From: Planctomycetota bacterium
Lineage (GTDB): Bacteria; Planctomycetota; UBA1135; UBA2386
Direction: 5' to 3'
Length of the DNA: 64,000 nt
Assembly (NCBI GenBank): GCA_016713175.1
Contig: JADJPQ010000001.1
Location: forward strand, 771,001-835,000
Below, one piece after another: positions 24,823 to 34,678 of this stretch. The first letter of the stretch is position 1. Each line of letters starts with the position of its first letter. The notes beneath the pieces were generated by a model. That model saw nothing but the letters and a program-made list of their open reading frames with translations. It searched no databases and was not told where the DNA came from. A program made the translations under genes and the position numbers.

Positions 24823-27534
24823 ATGTCCCCGACCCAGAGCATCTTCGAGGCCGCTCGCGAACTGACCGGCGAAACCCGGGAGCGGTTCCTGCGCCAACAG
24901 TGCGGTGACGACGCCGCACTGCGCGCCGAGATCGATGCGCTGCTCGCGTTCGACGACGACTCGCCGTTCCTCGCGGAGTCGGGCATCGATGCGCTGCGGG
25001 CCACGATCGCCGAGGACGACGACAACTGGCCCGAGCAGATCGGCCCTTTCTTGGTGCTCGGCGTGCTCGGCCGTGGCGGCATGGGTGTCGTCTACCGCGC
25101 CGAACAACAGCAGCCGCGGCGGGAAGTGGCGCTGAAGGTGCTGGCGCCGGGGCTCGGTGGCACTTCCGGCCGCCAGCGGTTCGCGCTCGAGGCCGAGGCG
25201 CTGGGTCGCCTGCAGCATCCGGGCATCGCGCAGATCTTCGCCGCCGGCACGTTCTTGTCGCCGGTTGGCGAACAGCCATATCTCGCGATGGAGCTGGTGC
25301 AAGGCGAGCCGCTGCACGTCTGGGCGCAGCAGCGCGAACGCAGCATCGCCGAACGCGTGCGGCTGCTGGCAGAGATCGCCGATGCGGTGCATCACGCGCA
25401 CCAGCGGGGCCTGATCCATCGCGACCTGAAGCCCGGCAACGTGCTGATCGACGAGCACGGGCGCGCCAAGGTGCTCGATTTCGGCATCGCGCGTTTGCGT
25501 GACGGCAATCCCGAGCAGGCGCTGCAGACACAGCCCGGCCAGCTGCTCGGCACGCTGGCCTACATGAGTCCCGAGCAGGGCACCGGCGATCCGGCCCAGG
25601 TCGATGTGCGCGCCGATGTCTACAGCCTCGGCGTGATCGGCTACCAGCTGCTCGCCGGCGCGTTGCCGATCGACGTCACGACCGACTCGATCACTTCCGG
25701 CCTGCGGCGGCTGGCCGAAGAACAGCCGGTGCCGCTCGGTCAGCGCGACCGCCGGCTGCGCGGCGATCTGCAGACGATCCTCGATTGCGCGCTGCGCAAG
25801 GAACCCGAACGACGCTACGAGTCGATGGCGGCGTTTGCCGACGATCTGCGTCGTCACCTGGCCCGCGAACCGATCCGCGCGCGACCGGCGACCACGGCGT
25901 ATCGGCTGACGCGTTTCGTGCAGCGGCACGGGCTCGCGCTGACCGCCATCGTCGCCGTGTTCACCGGTCTGGTGCTGGCGCTGGTCGCCAGCATGCAGGC
26001 GACTGCCAGGGTCGACCTGGCGCGCCAGCAGGAAGCGGACGCGCGCCGCGAGGCCGAACGCAAGGAAGTAGCGGCGCGACGCGCGGAACAACTGAAGGCC
26101 GATGTGCTGTCCGTGCTCGGCGAGGTGCTCGGCTCGTCGGACCCATCGCAGAACCCGCAGACGCGGCATCAGTCGCTGTCGGCGCGGCTGGCGACGGCGA
26201 TCGCGCAATTGGAGTCGCGGTTCCGCGAGGCCCCGGAGACCGAACGGGCCGTTCGGCTGGCGCTGGGGCGTGCACTGCACGGCCGTGGCGAACACGCCGC
26301 AGCCGAAACCCAGCTCGAGCGGGTGCGCGAGTCCTGGCGGGCAGCGGGCGGCGACGAGTACTTCGAAGCGTCGCTGCTACTGGCGCAGACGCGCTGGAAA
26401 CAGGGCGATGCGGCCGGCGCGAACGAGGTATTCGAGGAATGGGCTCCTCGTCGCGAGCAGCTGACCGCAGCGCAACGCGAGGACCTGGACATCCTGCGGG
26501 GGCAGGTGCTCGCCAGGACCGGTCGACAGGCCGAGGCGCTGTCCATCTGGCGCGACGCGCTGCGGACCAGCGATGAAGACCCGACGTTGGCTGCTGGCAC
26601 CGGTGCCGCGCTGCTGCGCGTCAGCATTGCCGGCGAGCTGATCGCCATGCGGGACTTCGCCGAGGCGCAGCGGTTGGCGCAGCAGGCGGCGGAAGAGTTG
26701 GCCAGCCAGTACGGGCCGCAGGCGGAAGAGACGCTGACGGCGCTGAATACGCTGGCGGCGGTGTTGTTCGGCCAGGGCGAGTTCGCGCGCGCGGGAACGC
26801 TGATGGAGCAGGTGGTGCACGCCTGGATCCACGTGTTCGGCGAGGATCATCCGGAAGTGCCCGCTCTGCTGCAGAACCAGGCCAGCGTGCAACTCCGCCT
26901 CGGGCAGGTCGATCCCGCGGTGGTTGCGTTCGAACGCGCGATTGCGACCGGCGAACGCATCCACGGAGCCGATTCGCCGGAGATCGCGACGGCGATCGCC
27001 AATCTCGGCAAGGTCCGTTGGGAACAGCGCCAGCTCGACGAGGCGGCGCGACTCTACCAGCGCGCGATCGACATCCGGCTCGCGCGGCGGCCCGACGCCG
27101 ACAAGACGCTGTCGGGGTTCTATTACGATCTGGCGCGCATCCGTCGCGACCAGGGTGACCGCGCGCAGCATCTGGAGCTGGCCCGGCGGTCGGTCGCGAT
27201 CCGGATCGAGGCGCTGGGGCCGTTCCACGAACTCGTGCTGACGCGTCGCGTCGAACTTGCCGATCTGCTCGGCCAACACGGGCTCGGCCAGGAGGCCATC
27301 GCCGAACTGCGTGCGATCGATGACCGTTGCGTCGAGGTGCTGGGTCGCACGCATGCGGCGACCATCGCTGCCGCCAGGTTGCTGGCCGGTCTGCTGCTCG
27401 AGGACGGGCAGTTCGAGGCGGTGCCGGGTGCCATCGCCGCGATGCAGGAACGTGCCGCCGGCACGCCACAGGCCGACGCGATCAGGACCCTGGCGACGCA
27501 GCTGCAGGAACGGCTGCAGAAGGCGCCGCGCTGA
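24823..27534 (+). CDS. Transmembrane Ser/Thr protein kinase with TPR sensor domain
   Basis: The 903-residue protein has a short N-terminal Asp/Glu-rich region, then a Hanks-type kinase domain: glycine loop GVLGRGGMGVVY, lysine K105 in VALKVL, catalytic D201 in HRDLKPGN, DFGIAR and GTLAYMSPEQ. A single membrane segment (about 370-395, LTAIVAVFTGLVLALVASMQ) is followed by a Glu/Arg-rich coiled coil. About 450 residues of tetratricopeptide repeats (ALNTLAAVLFGQGEFARAG, AIANLGKVRWEQRQLDEAA) form the extracytoplasmic or sensor part. All catalytic residues are present. An ECF sigma factor gene starts 61 bases downstream on the same strand. The pair is the usual planctomycete kinase/ECF arrangement, suggesting phosphorylation of the sigma factor. 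Confidence 0.95.
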   Translation: MSPTQSIFEAARELTGETRERFLRQQCGDDAALRAEIDALLAFDDDSPFLAESGIDALRATIAEDDDNWPEQIGPFLVLGVLGRGGMGVVYRAEQQQPRREVALKVLAPGLGGTSGRQRFALEAEALGRLQHPGIAQIFAAGTFLSPVGEQPYLAMELVQGEPLHVWAQQRERSIAERVRLLAEIADAVHHAHQRGLIHRDLKPGNVLIDEHGRAKVLDFGIARLRDGNPEQALQTQPGQLLGTLAYMSPEQGTGDPAQVDVRADVYSLGVIGYQLLAGALPIDVTTDSITSGLRRLAEEQPVPLGQRDRRLRGDLQTILDCALRKEPERRYESMAAFADDLRRHLAREPIRARPATTAYRLTRFVQRHGLALTAIVAVFTGLVLALVASMQATARVDLARQQEADARREAERKEVAARRAEQLKADVLSVLGEVLGSSDPSQNPQTRHQSLSARLATAIAQLESRFREAPETERAVRLALGRALHGRGEHAAAETQLERVRESWRAAGGDEYFEASLLLAQTRWKQGDAAGANEVFEEWAPRREQLTAAQREDLDILRGQVLARTGRQAEALSIWRDALRTSDEDPTLAAGTGAALLRVSIAGELIAMRDFAEAQRLAQQAAEELASQYGPQAEETLTALNTLAAVLFGQGEFARAGTLMEQVVHAWIHVFGEDHPEVPALLQNQASVQLRLGQVDPAVVAFERAIATGERIHGADSPEIATAIANLGKVRWEQRQLDEAARLYQRAIDIRLARRPDADKTLSGFYYDLARIRRDQGDRAQHLELARRSVAIRIEALGPFHELVLTRRVELADLLGQHGLGQEAIAELRAIDDRCVEVLGRTHAATIAAARLLAGLLLEDGQFEAVPGAIAAMQERAAGTPQADAIRTLATQLQERLQKAPR

Positions 27535-27595
27535 TCAGGGCTGCGCGGTCGACGACCTCTCGTGGTCGTTCGCGGTAGAATGCAGCGGTCTGGTC

Positions 27596-28177
27596 ATGGA
27601 TCCGCTCACAGCCCCGATCACGATGTTCCTGGCCCGCATGCAGCAAGGCGATGCGGCTGCCGCGAACGAACTGATGCCGCTGGTGTATGCCGAACTGCGC
27701 GGTATCGCGGGTCGCCTGCTGCGCGAAGGCACACCGGGCCACACGCTGCAGCCGACGGCGCTGGTGCACGAGGCCTGGCTGAAGATCGCGAACGCCGCTG
27801 AGGGTGGCGGCGGTTTCCACGACCGCATCCACTTCCTCGCGGTCGCGGCCCGGGCGATGCGGCAGGTGCTGATCAATCATGCGCGCGATCGCCGCGCACA
27901 AAAGCGCGGCGGTGACGCGAAAGCGTTGCCGCTCGATGCGTGCATCGCCCACATCGAGACGCAGACCGGCGACATCGTGACGCTGCACGACACGCTGGAA
28001 CAGTTCGCGCTCGAGAACCCGCGGCCGGCGCGGGTCGTGGAGCTGCGGGTGTTCGGCGGCATGTCGATCGAGGAAGTGGGCATCGCGCTCGGCGTCGGAC
28101 CGACCACGGTGAAGGCCGACTGGCGGTTTGCGCGTGCTTGGCTGCAGCGCCGGTTGCCGGGGCCGACCACCGGCTAG
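27596..28177 (+). CDS. ECF RNA polymerase sigma factor (TIGR02999-like)
   Basis: The 193-residue protein has sigma region 2 (ANELMPLVYAELRGIAGRLL, PTALVHEAWLKIA, IHFLAVAARAMRQVLINHA, RDRRAQKRGG) and region 4 (RPARVVELRVFGGMSIEEVG, VGPTTVKADWRFARAWL). The ECF subgroup with 'LHEAYLRL' and 'RRILVDHAR' is typically found next to Ser/Thr kinases in Planctomycetota and Acidobacteriota. It lies 61 bases after the kinase gene and has no anti-sigma factor beside it. Control by kinase phosphorylation is therefore the likeliest mode, by analogy. Confidence 0.93.
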   Translation: MDPLTAPITMFLARMQQGDAAAANELMPLVYAELRGIAGRLLREGTPGHTLQPTALVHEAWLKIANAAEGGGGFHDRIHFLAVAARAMRQVLINHARDRRAQKRGGDAKALPLDACIAHIETQTGDIVTLHDTLEQFALENPRPARVVELRVFGGMSIEEVGIALGVGPTTVKADWRFARAWLQRRLPGPTTG

Positions 28178-28469
28178 TCCGCAGGAGTCGGCCGCCGGAT
28201 TTCCGCTTGGCGCCGGATACACGCGGTTTCGATGGATGTTTGATCGCCGACCGCGCGCGCACCATCGCCTCGACGACACCGGCCGTCGGCCGGCCGTCGA
28301 TTCGCGCCGTCGGTGGGACCTGTCCCTTGGGGGTCGCGGAGGGTATGCAAGTTGCTTGCGAGCGAAATCCGTGTTCCGCCCCGAACCGAGCGGGTCGTCG
28401 TGCTGCGAATGACTTCTGGCGTGCGGATCGCAGTGAACATCCTGGCATTCCGGCGTCTACCATCCCGCC

Positions 28470-30131
28470 ATGTTCGCTCCCCGCAAGACGGCGCCGTCGG
28501 TCCTCGTGTTCGCCCTCACAGTGGTCGTGTCGTGCCCGGCGCAGCAGGAACCAGCGGCCGACGGGCGTGCGCGCCAGGATCGCCTGCGTGGTTCGGTCAG
28601 CCAGGAGCGCGCCTGGTGGGACGTCCTGCACTACGACCTCGCGGTGCAGGTGTTTCCCGACCGCAAGCGGCTGCAAGGGACCAATCGGATCACCTTCAAG
28701 ACGCTGCAGGCCGGCGACCGCATGCAGATCGACCTGCAACCGCCGCTCGCGATCACGGCGGCCACGCACAAGGGGATCGCGCTGAAGGTCGAGTCCGAAG
28801 GCAATGTCCACTGGCTGCAGTTCCCGAGCGCCTTCGTCGCCGGCGTCGAGGACCAGGTCGAGGTCGCCTACGAGGGTCGACCGCGCGAGAGCACGCGGCC
28901 GCCGTGGAGTGGGGGACTGTCGTGGAAGAAGGATGAGCAGGGCCGTCCGTTCATCGCGACGACGTGCCAGGGCATCGGCGCGAGCATCTGGTGGCCCAAC
29001 AAGGATCACGGCTATGACGAGCCGGATCGCGGCATGGACCTGCGCTTCACCGTGCCGGAGGCGCTGACCGCGGTCGCGAACGGCCGGCTGATCGCGACGA
29101 CCGCGGATGCCGAGAACAAGACCCGGACGTTCCACTGGCGCGTCACCAATCCGATCAACAATTACGGCGTCAACCTCAACATCGGTCATTACGTGGCGAT
29201 CGACGGCACGTACGCTGGCGAGGGCGGCACGCTGGATCTGCAGTACTGGGTGCTCGACCACCAGCAGGAGCAGGCGAAGAAGCAGTTCCTGGAAGTGCCG
29301 CGAACGCTCGCCGCGTTCGAGCACTGGTTCGGCAAGTACCCGTTCTACGAGGACGGCTACAAGCTCGTCGTCGTGCCCTATCTCGGCATGGAGCATCAGA
29401 GTTCGGTGACCTACGGCAACGGCTTCCAGAACGGCTACCGCGGCACCGACCTCAGCAGGACCGGCGTCGGAATGAAGTTCGACTTCATCATCGTGCATGA
29501 GTCGGCGCACGAATGGTGGGGCAACAACATCTCGATGCAGGACGCCGCGGACATGTGGATCCACGAGAGTTTCGCCAATTACGCCGAGAACCTGTTCGTC
29601 GAGCACCACTTCACCAGAAAGGAGGCGGAGGACTACGTGATCGGCTGCCGCGCGCTGATCCAGAACGACTCGCCGATCATCGGCACCTATGGGGTCAACA
29701 AGACCGGGTCGGGCGACATGTACTACAAGGGTGGCAACCTGCTGCACACCATGCGGCATGTACTCGGCGACGATGAGAAATGGCGCAAGGTGCTGCGCGG
29801 GCTCAATCAGGAGTTCTGGCACAAGACCGTCCAGACCGGTGAGTTCGAGGCCTGGATGAGTCGCGAGTGCGGGTTCGATTTCGGGCCCATCTTCCAGCAG
29901 TACCTGCGGACGACGGACATCCCGGTGCTGGTGTACGCGGTGAAGGCCAAGGCTGTCGAGGTCTGGTGGGAGCAGGCCGTGCCGGGATTGCGCGTGCCGG
30001 TGGTGGTGCGGATCAACGGCAAGGAGCAGCGGATCACGGTTGCCAATGAGCCGGCTGCGATCGCGATCGACGGCGAACTGACGTCCTTCGAATTGGATCG
30101 CAACTTCTACATGACCGTGCGGCGGAACTGA
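28470..30131 (+). CDS. Secreted M1-family aminopeptidase
   Basis: M1 enzymes are zinc aminopeptidases. The 553-residue product has a signal peptide (FALTVVVSCPAQ). A beta-rich N-terminal domain (YDLAVQVFPDRKRLQGTNRI) is followed by the substrate-binding loop GMEHQSS, which replaces the usual GAMEN. The zinc motif is H343-E344-x-x-H347 (VHESAHEWWGNN). The third ligand is E366 in MWIHESFANYAE, exactly the HEXXH-18-E spacing of the family. A catalytic tyrosine is likely in SGDMYYKGGNLLHTMRH. It lacks the long C-terminal helical domain of PepN and resembles short secreted M1 peptidases of Bacteroidetes and Planctomycetota. Confidence 0.93.
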   Translation: MFAPRKTAPSVLVFALTVVVSCPAQQEPAADGRARQDRLRGSVSQERAWWDVLHYDLAVQVFPDRKRLQGTNRITFKTLQAGDRMQIDLQPPLAITAATHKGIALKVESEGNVHWLQFPSAFVAGVEDQVEVAYEGRPRESTRPPWSGGLSWKKDEQGRPFIATTCQGIGASIWWPNKDHGYDEPDRGMDLRFTVPEALTAVANGRLIATTADAENKTRTFHWRVTNPINNYGVNLNIGHYVAIDGTYAGEGGTLDLQYWVLDHQQEQAKKQFLEVPRTLAAFEHWFGKYPFYEDGYKLVVVPYLGMEHQSSVTYGNGFQNGYRGTDLSRTGVGMKFDFIIVHESAHEWWGNNISMQDAADMWIHESFANYAENLFVEHHFTRKEAEDYVIGCRALIQNDSPIIGTYGVNKTGSGDMYYKGGNLLHTMRHVLGDDEKWRKVLRGLNQEFWHKTVQTGEFEAWMSRECGFDFGPIFQQYLRTTDIPVLVYAVKAKAVEVWWEQAVPGLRVPVVVRINGKEQRITVANEPAAIAIDGELTSFELDRNFYMTVRRN

Positions 30132-30176
30132 CGAGCCCGCGGTGTGGCGGTATCGTCTCGGCATTCGTTCCTCGCC

Positions 30177-32804
30177 ATGTCGCGCGCGACCCGTTGCTGC
30201 ACGTTGATTCTCGTCGCTGCCGCGACCGGCGCGTTGCCAGGCCAGCAACCCGCTGGCGAGGGCTGGTGGTCCTTGCAACCGCTCGCTCCGGCTGCGCTGC
30301 CCGCTGCACCGGCAGGGACGAACCCGATCGATGCCTTCCTGGACGCCCGACGTGCCGCCCGCGGCCTGCGCCGCTCGCCGCCCGCCGGTCGGCGGACGCT
30401 GGCCCGCCGCCTGTGGTTCGAGCTCACCGGGCTGCCGCCGGACTTCGAGGCCGTCGAGGCCTTTGCCAACGACCCGGATCCAGCCGCCTACGAACACCTC
30501 GTCGATCGCCTGCTGGCGTCGCCGCGCCATGCCGAACGCCAGGCGCGGCATTGGCTCGATGTCGTGCATTACGCCGACACCCATGGCTATGACAAGGACC
30601 AGCCGCGTCCGAACGCCTGGCCCTATCGCGACTGGGTGGTCGAGGCGTTGCATCAGGACATGCCGCATGCGCGATTCGTCACGGCGCAGATCGCGGGCGA
30701 TGTGCTCGGCGAGAACGGCAGCGAGGTGCGCGCCCTCGGGTTCCTGGCCGCCGGCCCGTGGGACCTGATCGGTCACGCCGAGGTGCCGGAGTCGAAGATC
30801 GACGGCAAGATCGCCCGGCACCTCGATCGCGACGACATGGTCGCGACCACGATGACCGCGTTCTGCTCGCTGACGGTGCATTGCGCCCAGTGCCACGACC
30901 ACAAGTTCGATCCGATCCCGCAGACCGATTACTACCGCCTGCAGGCGGTGTTCGCGGCCCTCGATCGCGCTGACCGCGCGTTCGACGCCGATGCGGCCGT
31001 GACCCGTCGCCGCCTCGAGCTGCAGGCGCGCCAGCGCGAACTGCACGGCGGACTCGCCGCCATCGAGCGACGGGTCGCGGCCGCCGCCGGACCGGAACTC
31101 GTCGATCTCGACCGCCGCATTGCCGATGGCGAACGCGCCGCCAAGGAGCGTCCCGAGTTCGGTTTCCACAGTGCGATTTCGCCGAGCGACGACGCGGCCA
31201 AGTGGGTGCAGGTCGACCTCGGTGCCGAGATCGCGATCCACACGATCGTCTTGGCGCCCTGCCACGACGACTTCGCCGGCATCGGCGCCGGTTTCGGCTT
31301 CCCGCCGGCCTTGCGCATCGACCTGCTCGCCGGCGACGCGTCGATCGTGCACACGATCACGCCACCTGGCGGCCCCGTGCAGAGCGTCGATCCGTTCACG
31401 TTCGCGGTACCCGGCATTCGCGCGCGTCAGGTGCGGGTCACCGCGACCCGCCTGGCACCGCGGCAGAACGACTACATGTTCGCGCTGGCCGAGCTTCTCG
31501 TGTTGGATGCCGCCGGTACCGACATCGCCCGCAACCGGCCGGTCGCAGCGCTCGATTCGATCGAAGCCCCGCCGCGTTGGCGCGCCGCCAACCTCGTCGA
31601 TGGCGTGTTCTTGGCGATGGACAAGGACCTGCCGCAGTGGCGCACGCGCCGCCAAGAACTGCTGGCAGTCCACACGGATGCCGCGACGCAGGCAGAGCGC
31701 CAGGATCTCACCACGCGCCTGGCCGCGACCACGCAGGAACTGGCGACTTTGCCGGCACCGCGCCTGGTCCATGCCGGCACCGTGCACCACGGCAGCGGTG
31801 CCTTTGCCGGTACCGGCGCCAATGGCGGCCGGCCGCGACCGATCCACGTGCTGCTTCGCGGTGAGGTCACGCGCCCGGGCCCCGAGGTCGGTCCCGGCGC
31901 CTTGTCGGCACTGACGTTCGCGCCGAGCGTCTTCGACCTGCCGGTCGAAGCCCCCGAAAGCGAACGGCGGGCGGCGTTGGCGCGCTGGCTGTGCGAGCCG
32001 ACGAACCCCTTGATCTGGCGCAGCATCGTCAATCGCATCTGGGCCTGGCACTTCGGCCGCGGTCTCGTCGACACCGCCAACGACTTCGGTCGCATGGGCC
32101 AGCCGCCCTCGCATCCGGAATTGCTCGAATGGCTCACACGGTGGTTCCGCGACCAGGGCGGCTCGTGGCGGCGGCTCCATCGGCTGATCGTCACCAGCGC
32201 CGCTTGGCGACAGTCCTCGGACCACGATGCGCACGCGGCGGCGATCGACGCCGACAACGTGTTGTTGTGGCGCATGCCCAGGAAGAAGCTCGAGGCGGAA
32301 GCCGTGCGCGACAGCCTGCTCGCGGCTGCCGGCCGACTGGATCTGCGCATGGGCGGCCCCGGCTTCCAGGACTTCGTGATCTCCCGACCCGAGCACTCGC
32401 CGCACTACGAGTACGACCGTGCCGATCCGGACGATCCGGCCACGCATCGCCGTTCGATCTGGCGCTTCGTCGTGCGGTCGCAGCAGCAGCCGTTCCTCGC
32501 GGCGCTCGATTGCGCCGACCCGTCATTGCTGGTCGACAAACGCAACCAATCGCAGACGCCGCTGCAGGCGCTGGCGCTGCGCAATGATGGTCTGGCGCTG
32601 ACCATGAGCCGACATCTGGCCGCGCGCGTCGCCGCGGCCGGGGGCACCGTTCGCGAACAGGTGGCGTTGGCGGTCCGGTTCTCGCTGAGTCGTTCGGCCC
32701 GCGATACCGAACTGGACCTGCTGACCGCGTACGCGGCAAGCCACGGCCTGCCGTCCACCTGTCGCCTGCTGTTCAACCTGGCCGAGTTCAGCTTCGTCGA
32801 TTGA
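30177..32804 (+). CDS. DUF1549/DUF1553 protein (planctomycete PSD type) lacking the N-terminal cytochrome domain
   Basis: The 875-residue product has a signal peptide (LILVAAATGALPGQ). It enters directly into the DUF1549 (PSCyt2) domain (DAFLDARRAARGL, RLWFELTGLPPDFEA, HWLDVVHYADTHGYDKD). This contains a haem-c-like motif C236-AQ-C239-H240 followed by DHKFDPI. A discoidin-like insert (about 340-490, AKWVQVDLGAEIAIHTI) comes next, then DUF1553 (PSD1) with LARWLCEPTNPLIWRSIVN, RLIVTSAAWRQ and NQSQTPLQALALRND. The usual N-terminal PSCyt1 domain with a CxxCH is missing, unlike the paralogue at 42787. It is followed two bases later by a DUF1501 gene, its normal partner. Function is unknown; an extracytoplasmic electron-transfer or polymer-degrading role is often supposed. 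The ATG at 30177 starts the signal peptide. Confidence 0.92.
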   Translation: MSRATRCCTLILVAAATGALPGQQPAGEGWWSLQPLAPAALPAAPAGTNPIDAFLDARRAARGLRRSPPAGRRTLARRLWFELTGLPPDFEAVEAFANDPDPAAYEHLVDRLLASPRHAERQARHWLDVVHYADTHGYDKDQPRPNAWPYRDWVVEALHQDMPHARFVTAQIAGDVLGENGSEVRALGFLAAGPWDLIGHAEVPESKIDGKIARHLDRDDMVATTMTAFCSLTVHCAQCHDHKFDPIPQTDYYRLQAVFAALDRADRAFDADAAVTRRRLELQARQRELHGGLAAIERRVAAAAGPELVDLDRRIADGERAAKERPEFGFHSAISPSDDAAKWVQVDLGAEIAIHTIVLAPCHDDFAGIGAGFGFPPALRIDLLAGDASIVHTITPPGGPVQSVDPFTFAVPGIRARQVRVTATRLAPRQNDYMFALAELLVLDAAGTDIARNRPVAALDSIEAPPRWRAANLVDGVFLAMDKDLPQWRTRRQELLAVHTDAATQAERQDLTTRLAATTQELATLPAPRLVHAGTVHHGSGAFAGTGANGGRPRPIHVLLRGEVTRPGPEVGPGALSALTFAPSVFDLPVEAPESERRAALARWLCEPTNPLIWRSIVNRIWAWHFGRGLVDTANDFGRMGQPPSHPELLEWLTRWFRDQGGSWRRLHRLIVTSAAWRQSSDHDAHAAAIDADNVLLWRMPRKKLEAEAVRDSLLAAAGRLDLRMGGPGFQDFVISRPEHSPHYEYDRADPDDPATHRRSIWRFVVRSQQQPFLAALDCADPSLLVDKRNQSQTPLQALALRNDGLALTMSRHLAARVAAAGGTVREQVALAVRFSLSRSARDTELDLLTAYAASHGLPSTCRLLFNLAEFSFVD

Positions 32805-32806
32805 CC

Positions 32807-34255
32807 ATGAACGCGACCCGACGCGAATGGTTGTGGCGCAGTGGCGGCGGCCTGGGCGGCGTCGCGCTGGCCGCGCTGCTGCAGCGCCAGGGCCTGCTGG
32901 CGCAGGATCCGGTGCAACCGCCGCGGACGCCGCGGGCACGCCGCGTCGTGCAGATGTTCATGGCCGGTGGCGCCAGCCATCTCGACCTGTTCGACTGCAA
33001 GCCCGAACTGATCGCCCGCGCCGGACAACCCGCCGACTTCGGTGAGCCGGTCGAGGCGTTCCAGGATGGGCTCGGACCGTGGCTGCCGCCGGTCTGGCCG
33101 TTCCGCCGCCATGGGCAGTGTGGCCGGCTGCTGGCCGACGTCGTCGCCGACCTCGCCGTGATGGTCGACGACATCGCGTTCGTGCACGACATGGTTGGCC
33201 GTTCCGGCGTGCACAGCCAGGCGACCCTGCTGCAGACCACGGGCTTCCTGCGTCCTGGGTTCCCGGGCATGGGGGCCTGGATCAGCTACGGACTCGGCAG
33301 CCTGGATGACGACCTGCCGACGTTCGTGGTGTTGCCCGACCATCGCGGGCTGCCGTCGAATGGCAGCAAGAACTGGGACAGCGCGTTCCTGTCGGCGCGA
33401 CACCAGGGCACCGTGATCCGGCCCGGTGCCCGTGAGCCCATCGCGCATCTGCACGCGGGCAGGGCCGGCGACTTCCTGACGGCCAGCGGCGAGGCCGCCG
33501 GGGCAGAACTGCAGGCGCGGCTCGATCGCGAACATGCGGCCGCCCGGCACGGCGACGAACGTCTGCTCGCGCGCATCCGCAGCTACGAACTCGCCGCCCG
33601 CATGCAGGTGGTGGCACCCGACGTGCTGGATCTGGGCGACGAACCCGACCACGTGCTGGCGCACTACGGCATCGACCGGGTGCCGCCGCAATGGCCGGCG
33701 GAGATCTCCGCCGCGGAGGAGACCGATCATTTTGCCCGCCGCTGCCTGTTCGCGCGGCGTCTGCTGGAGCGCGATGTGCGGTTCGTGCAGATCTGGAGCG
33801 GCAACGACAATGGGTTTCCGCGCCGCAATTGGGATTCCCACGAAGACGTCGCGCGCGATCACGGACCGCTGGCCCGCGGGATGGCGCGCGGGGCGGCGGC
33901 GTTCCTGACCGATCTGAAACGGCGTGGTCTGCTCGACGACACCATCGTGCTGTGGACCACCGAGTTCGGCCGGCTGCCGAGTTCACAGGGCGGCAAGGGG
34001 CGCGATCACAATCCGTTCGTGTTCACCAATTGGCTGTGCGGCGGCGGCATCCGCGGTGGGATCGCCCACGGCAGCAGCGATGCGTTCGGCTACAAGCCGC
34101 TCGAGCGCGGGCGCTACACCACGGGGCATGATCTGCACGCGACGATCCTGCATCTGCTGGGCATCGACCACGAACGGTTGACGTTCCGACACGACGGCAT
34201 CGACCGGCGGCTGACCGACGTGCATGGGCGGGTGATCCCGCAACTGCTGGCGTGA
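32807..34255 (+). CDS. DUF1501 protein, probable Tat-exported partner of DUF1549/DUF1553
   Basis: The 482-residue product begins MNATRREWLWRSGGGLGG, a twin-arginine export motif (R5-R6) before a hydrophobic segment. The DUF1501 body resembles sulfatase/alkaline-phosphatase-fold proteins: ARRVVQMFMAGGASHLDLFD, SGVHSQATLLQTTGFL, LLDDTIVLWTTEFGRLPSS, GKGRDHNPFVFTNWL, GIRGGIAHGSSDAFG and HDLHATILHLLGIDHERLTF. Its ATG lies two bases after the stop of the DUF1549/DUF1553 gene, so translation is probably coupled. Tat export suggests folding, perhaps with a metal, before transport. No catalytic function has been established for the family. Confidence 0.95.
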   Translation: MNATRREWLWRSGGGLGGVALAALLQRQGLLAQDPVQPPRTPRARRVVQMFMAGGASHLDLFDCKPELIARAGQPADFGEPVEAFQDGLGPWLPPVWPFRRHGQCGRLLADVVADLAVMVDDIAFVHDMVGRSGVHSQATLLQTTGFLRPGFPGMGAWISYGLGSLDDDLPTFVVLPDHRGLPSNGSKNWDSAFLSARHQGTVIRPGAREPIAHLHAGRAGDFLTASGEAAGAELQARLDREHAAARHGDERLLARIRSYELAARMQVVAPDVLDLGDEPDHVLAHYGIDRVPPQWPAEISAAEETDHFARRCLFARRLLERDVRFVQIWSGNDNGFPRRNWDSHEDVARDHGPLARGMARGAAAFLTDLKRRGLLDDTIVLWTTEFGRLPSSQGGKGRDHNPFVFTNWLCGGGIRGGIAHGSSDAFGYKPLERGRYTTGHDLHATILHLLGIDHERLTFRHDGIDRRLTDVHGRVIPQLLA

Positions 34256-34305
34256 AGTGACCTCGGCAAGGCGCCGATGCGGTCATGCGGCCGAGCCGTC
34301 GTGGC

Positions 34306-34503
34306 TCACCTTGGTCGCTTGAACACGGCGATGACCATGCGCGTGGCGCCTTGGGCCTGGTTGGTGTCGAACACGTTGACGAGTTCCCAGCCGTCGCGGC
34401 CGAGCTCATTGAGCCTGGCATCGAAGTGCGAGGCGTCGAGCTTGCCGCCGAGCCAGCCGTGGGCCTCGATCTGGAGACTGGTGTACTCCCAGGTGGTTTT
34501 CAC
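34306..34503 (-). CDS. Small DUF4177-domain protein
   Basis: The 65-residue product (KTTWEYTSLQIEAHGWLGG, ASHFDARLNELGRDGWELVN, VIAVFKRPR) shows the DUF4177 pattern 'WEY....L...LN.LG..GWELV......FKR'. It starts with GTG at 34503; no in-frame ATG fits, and the upstream frame shows no coding pattern. Such proteins are small, single-domain and of unknown function. It is alone, downstream of the SRPBCC gene on the same strand and separated by 175 bases that I cannot assign. Confidence 0.8.
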   Translation of the reverse strand: MKTTWEYTSLQIEAHGWLGGKLDASHFDARLNELGRDGWELVNVFDTNQAQGATRMVIAVFKRPR

Positions 34504-34678
34504 CGGCGCATCGTAGACGGTGCGGCACGGCGCTGTCCGCGCCAAACGGTCCGATGACCGCCGGCGACCGCGTGGATCGGGCATTCGCGGCCTTGCCGCC
34601 ACAAGGAGTCCCATGCCCGATCCAGATGGCTGCCGCGCGCGCTGCGGGTGCCGGGCTGATCCGTGGCTCGTGTGGCGA

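Noticed and set aside
27873..32447. 1524-codon open frame on the minus strand.
   Set aside because: It mirrors the ECF, M1 peptidase and PSD genes in antisense and shows no domain. Long antisense frames are expected with strong third-position GC bias.
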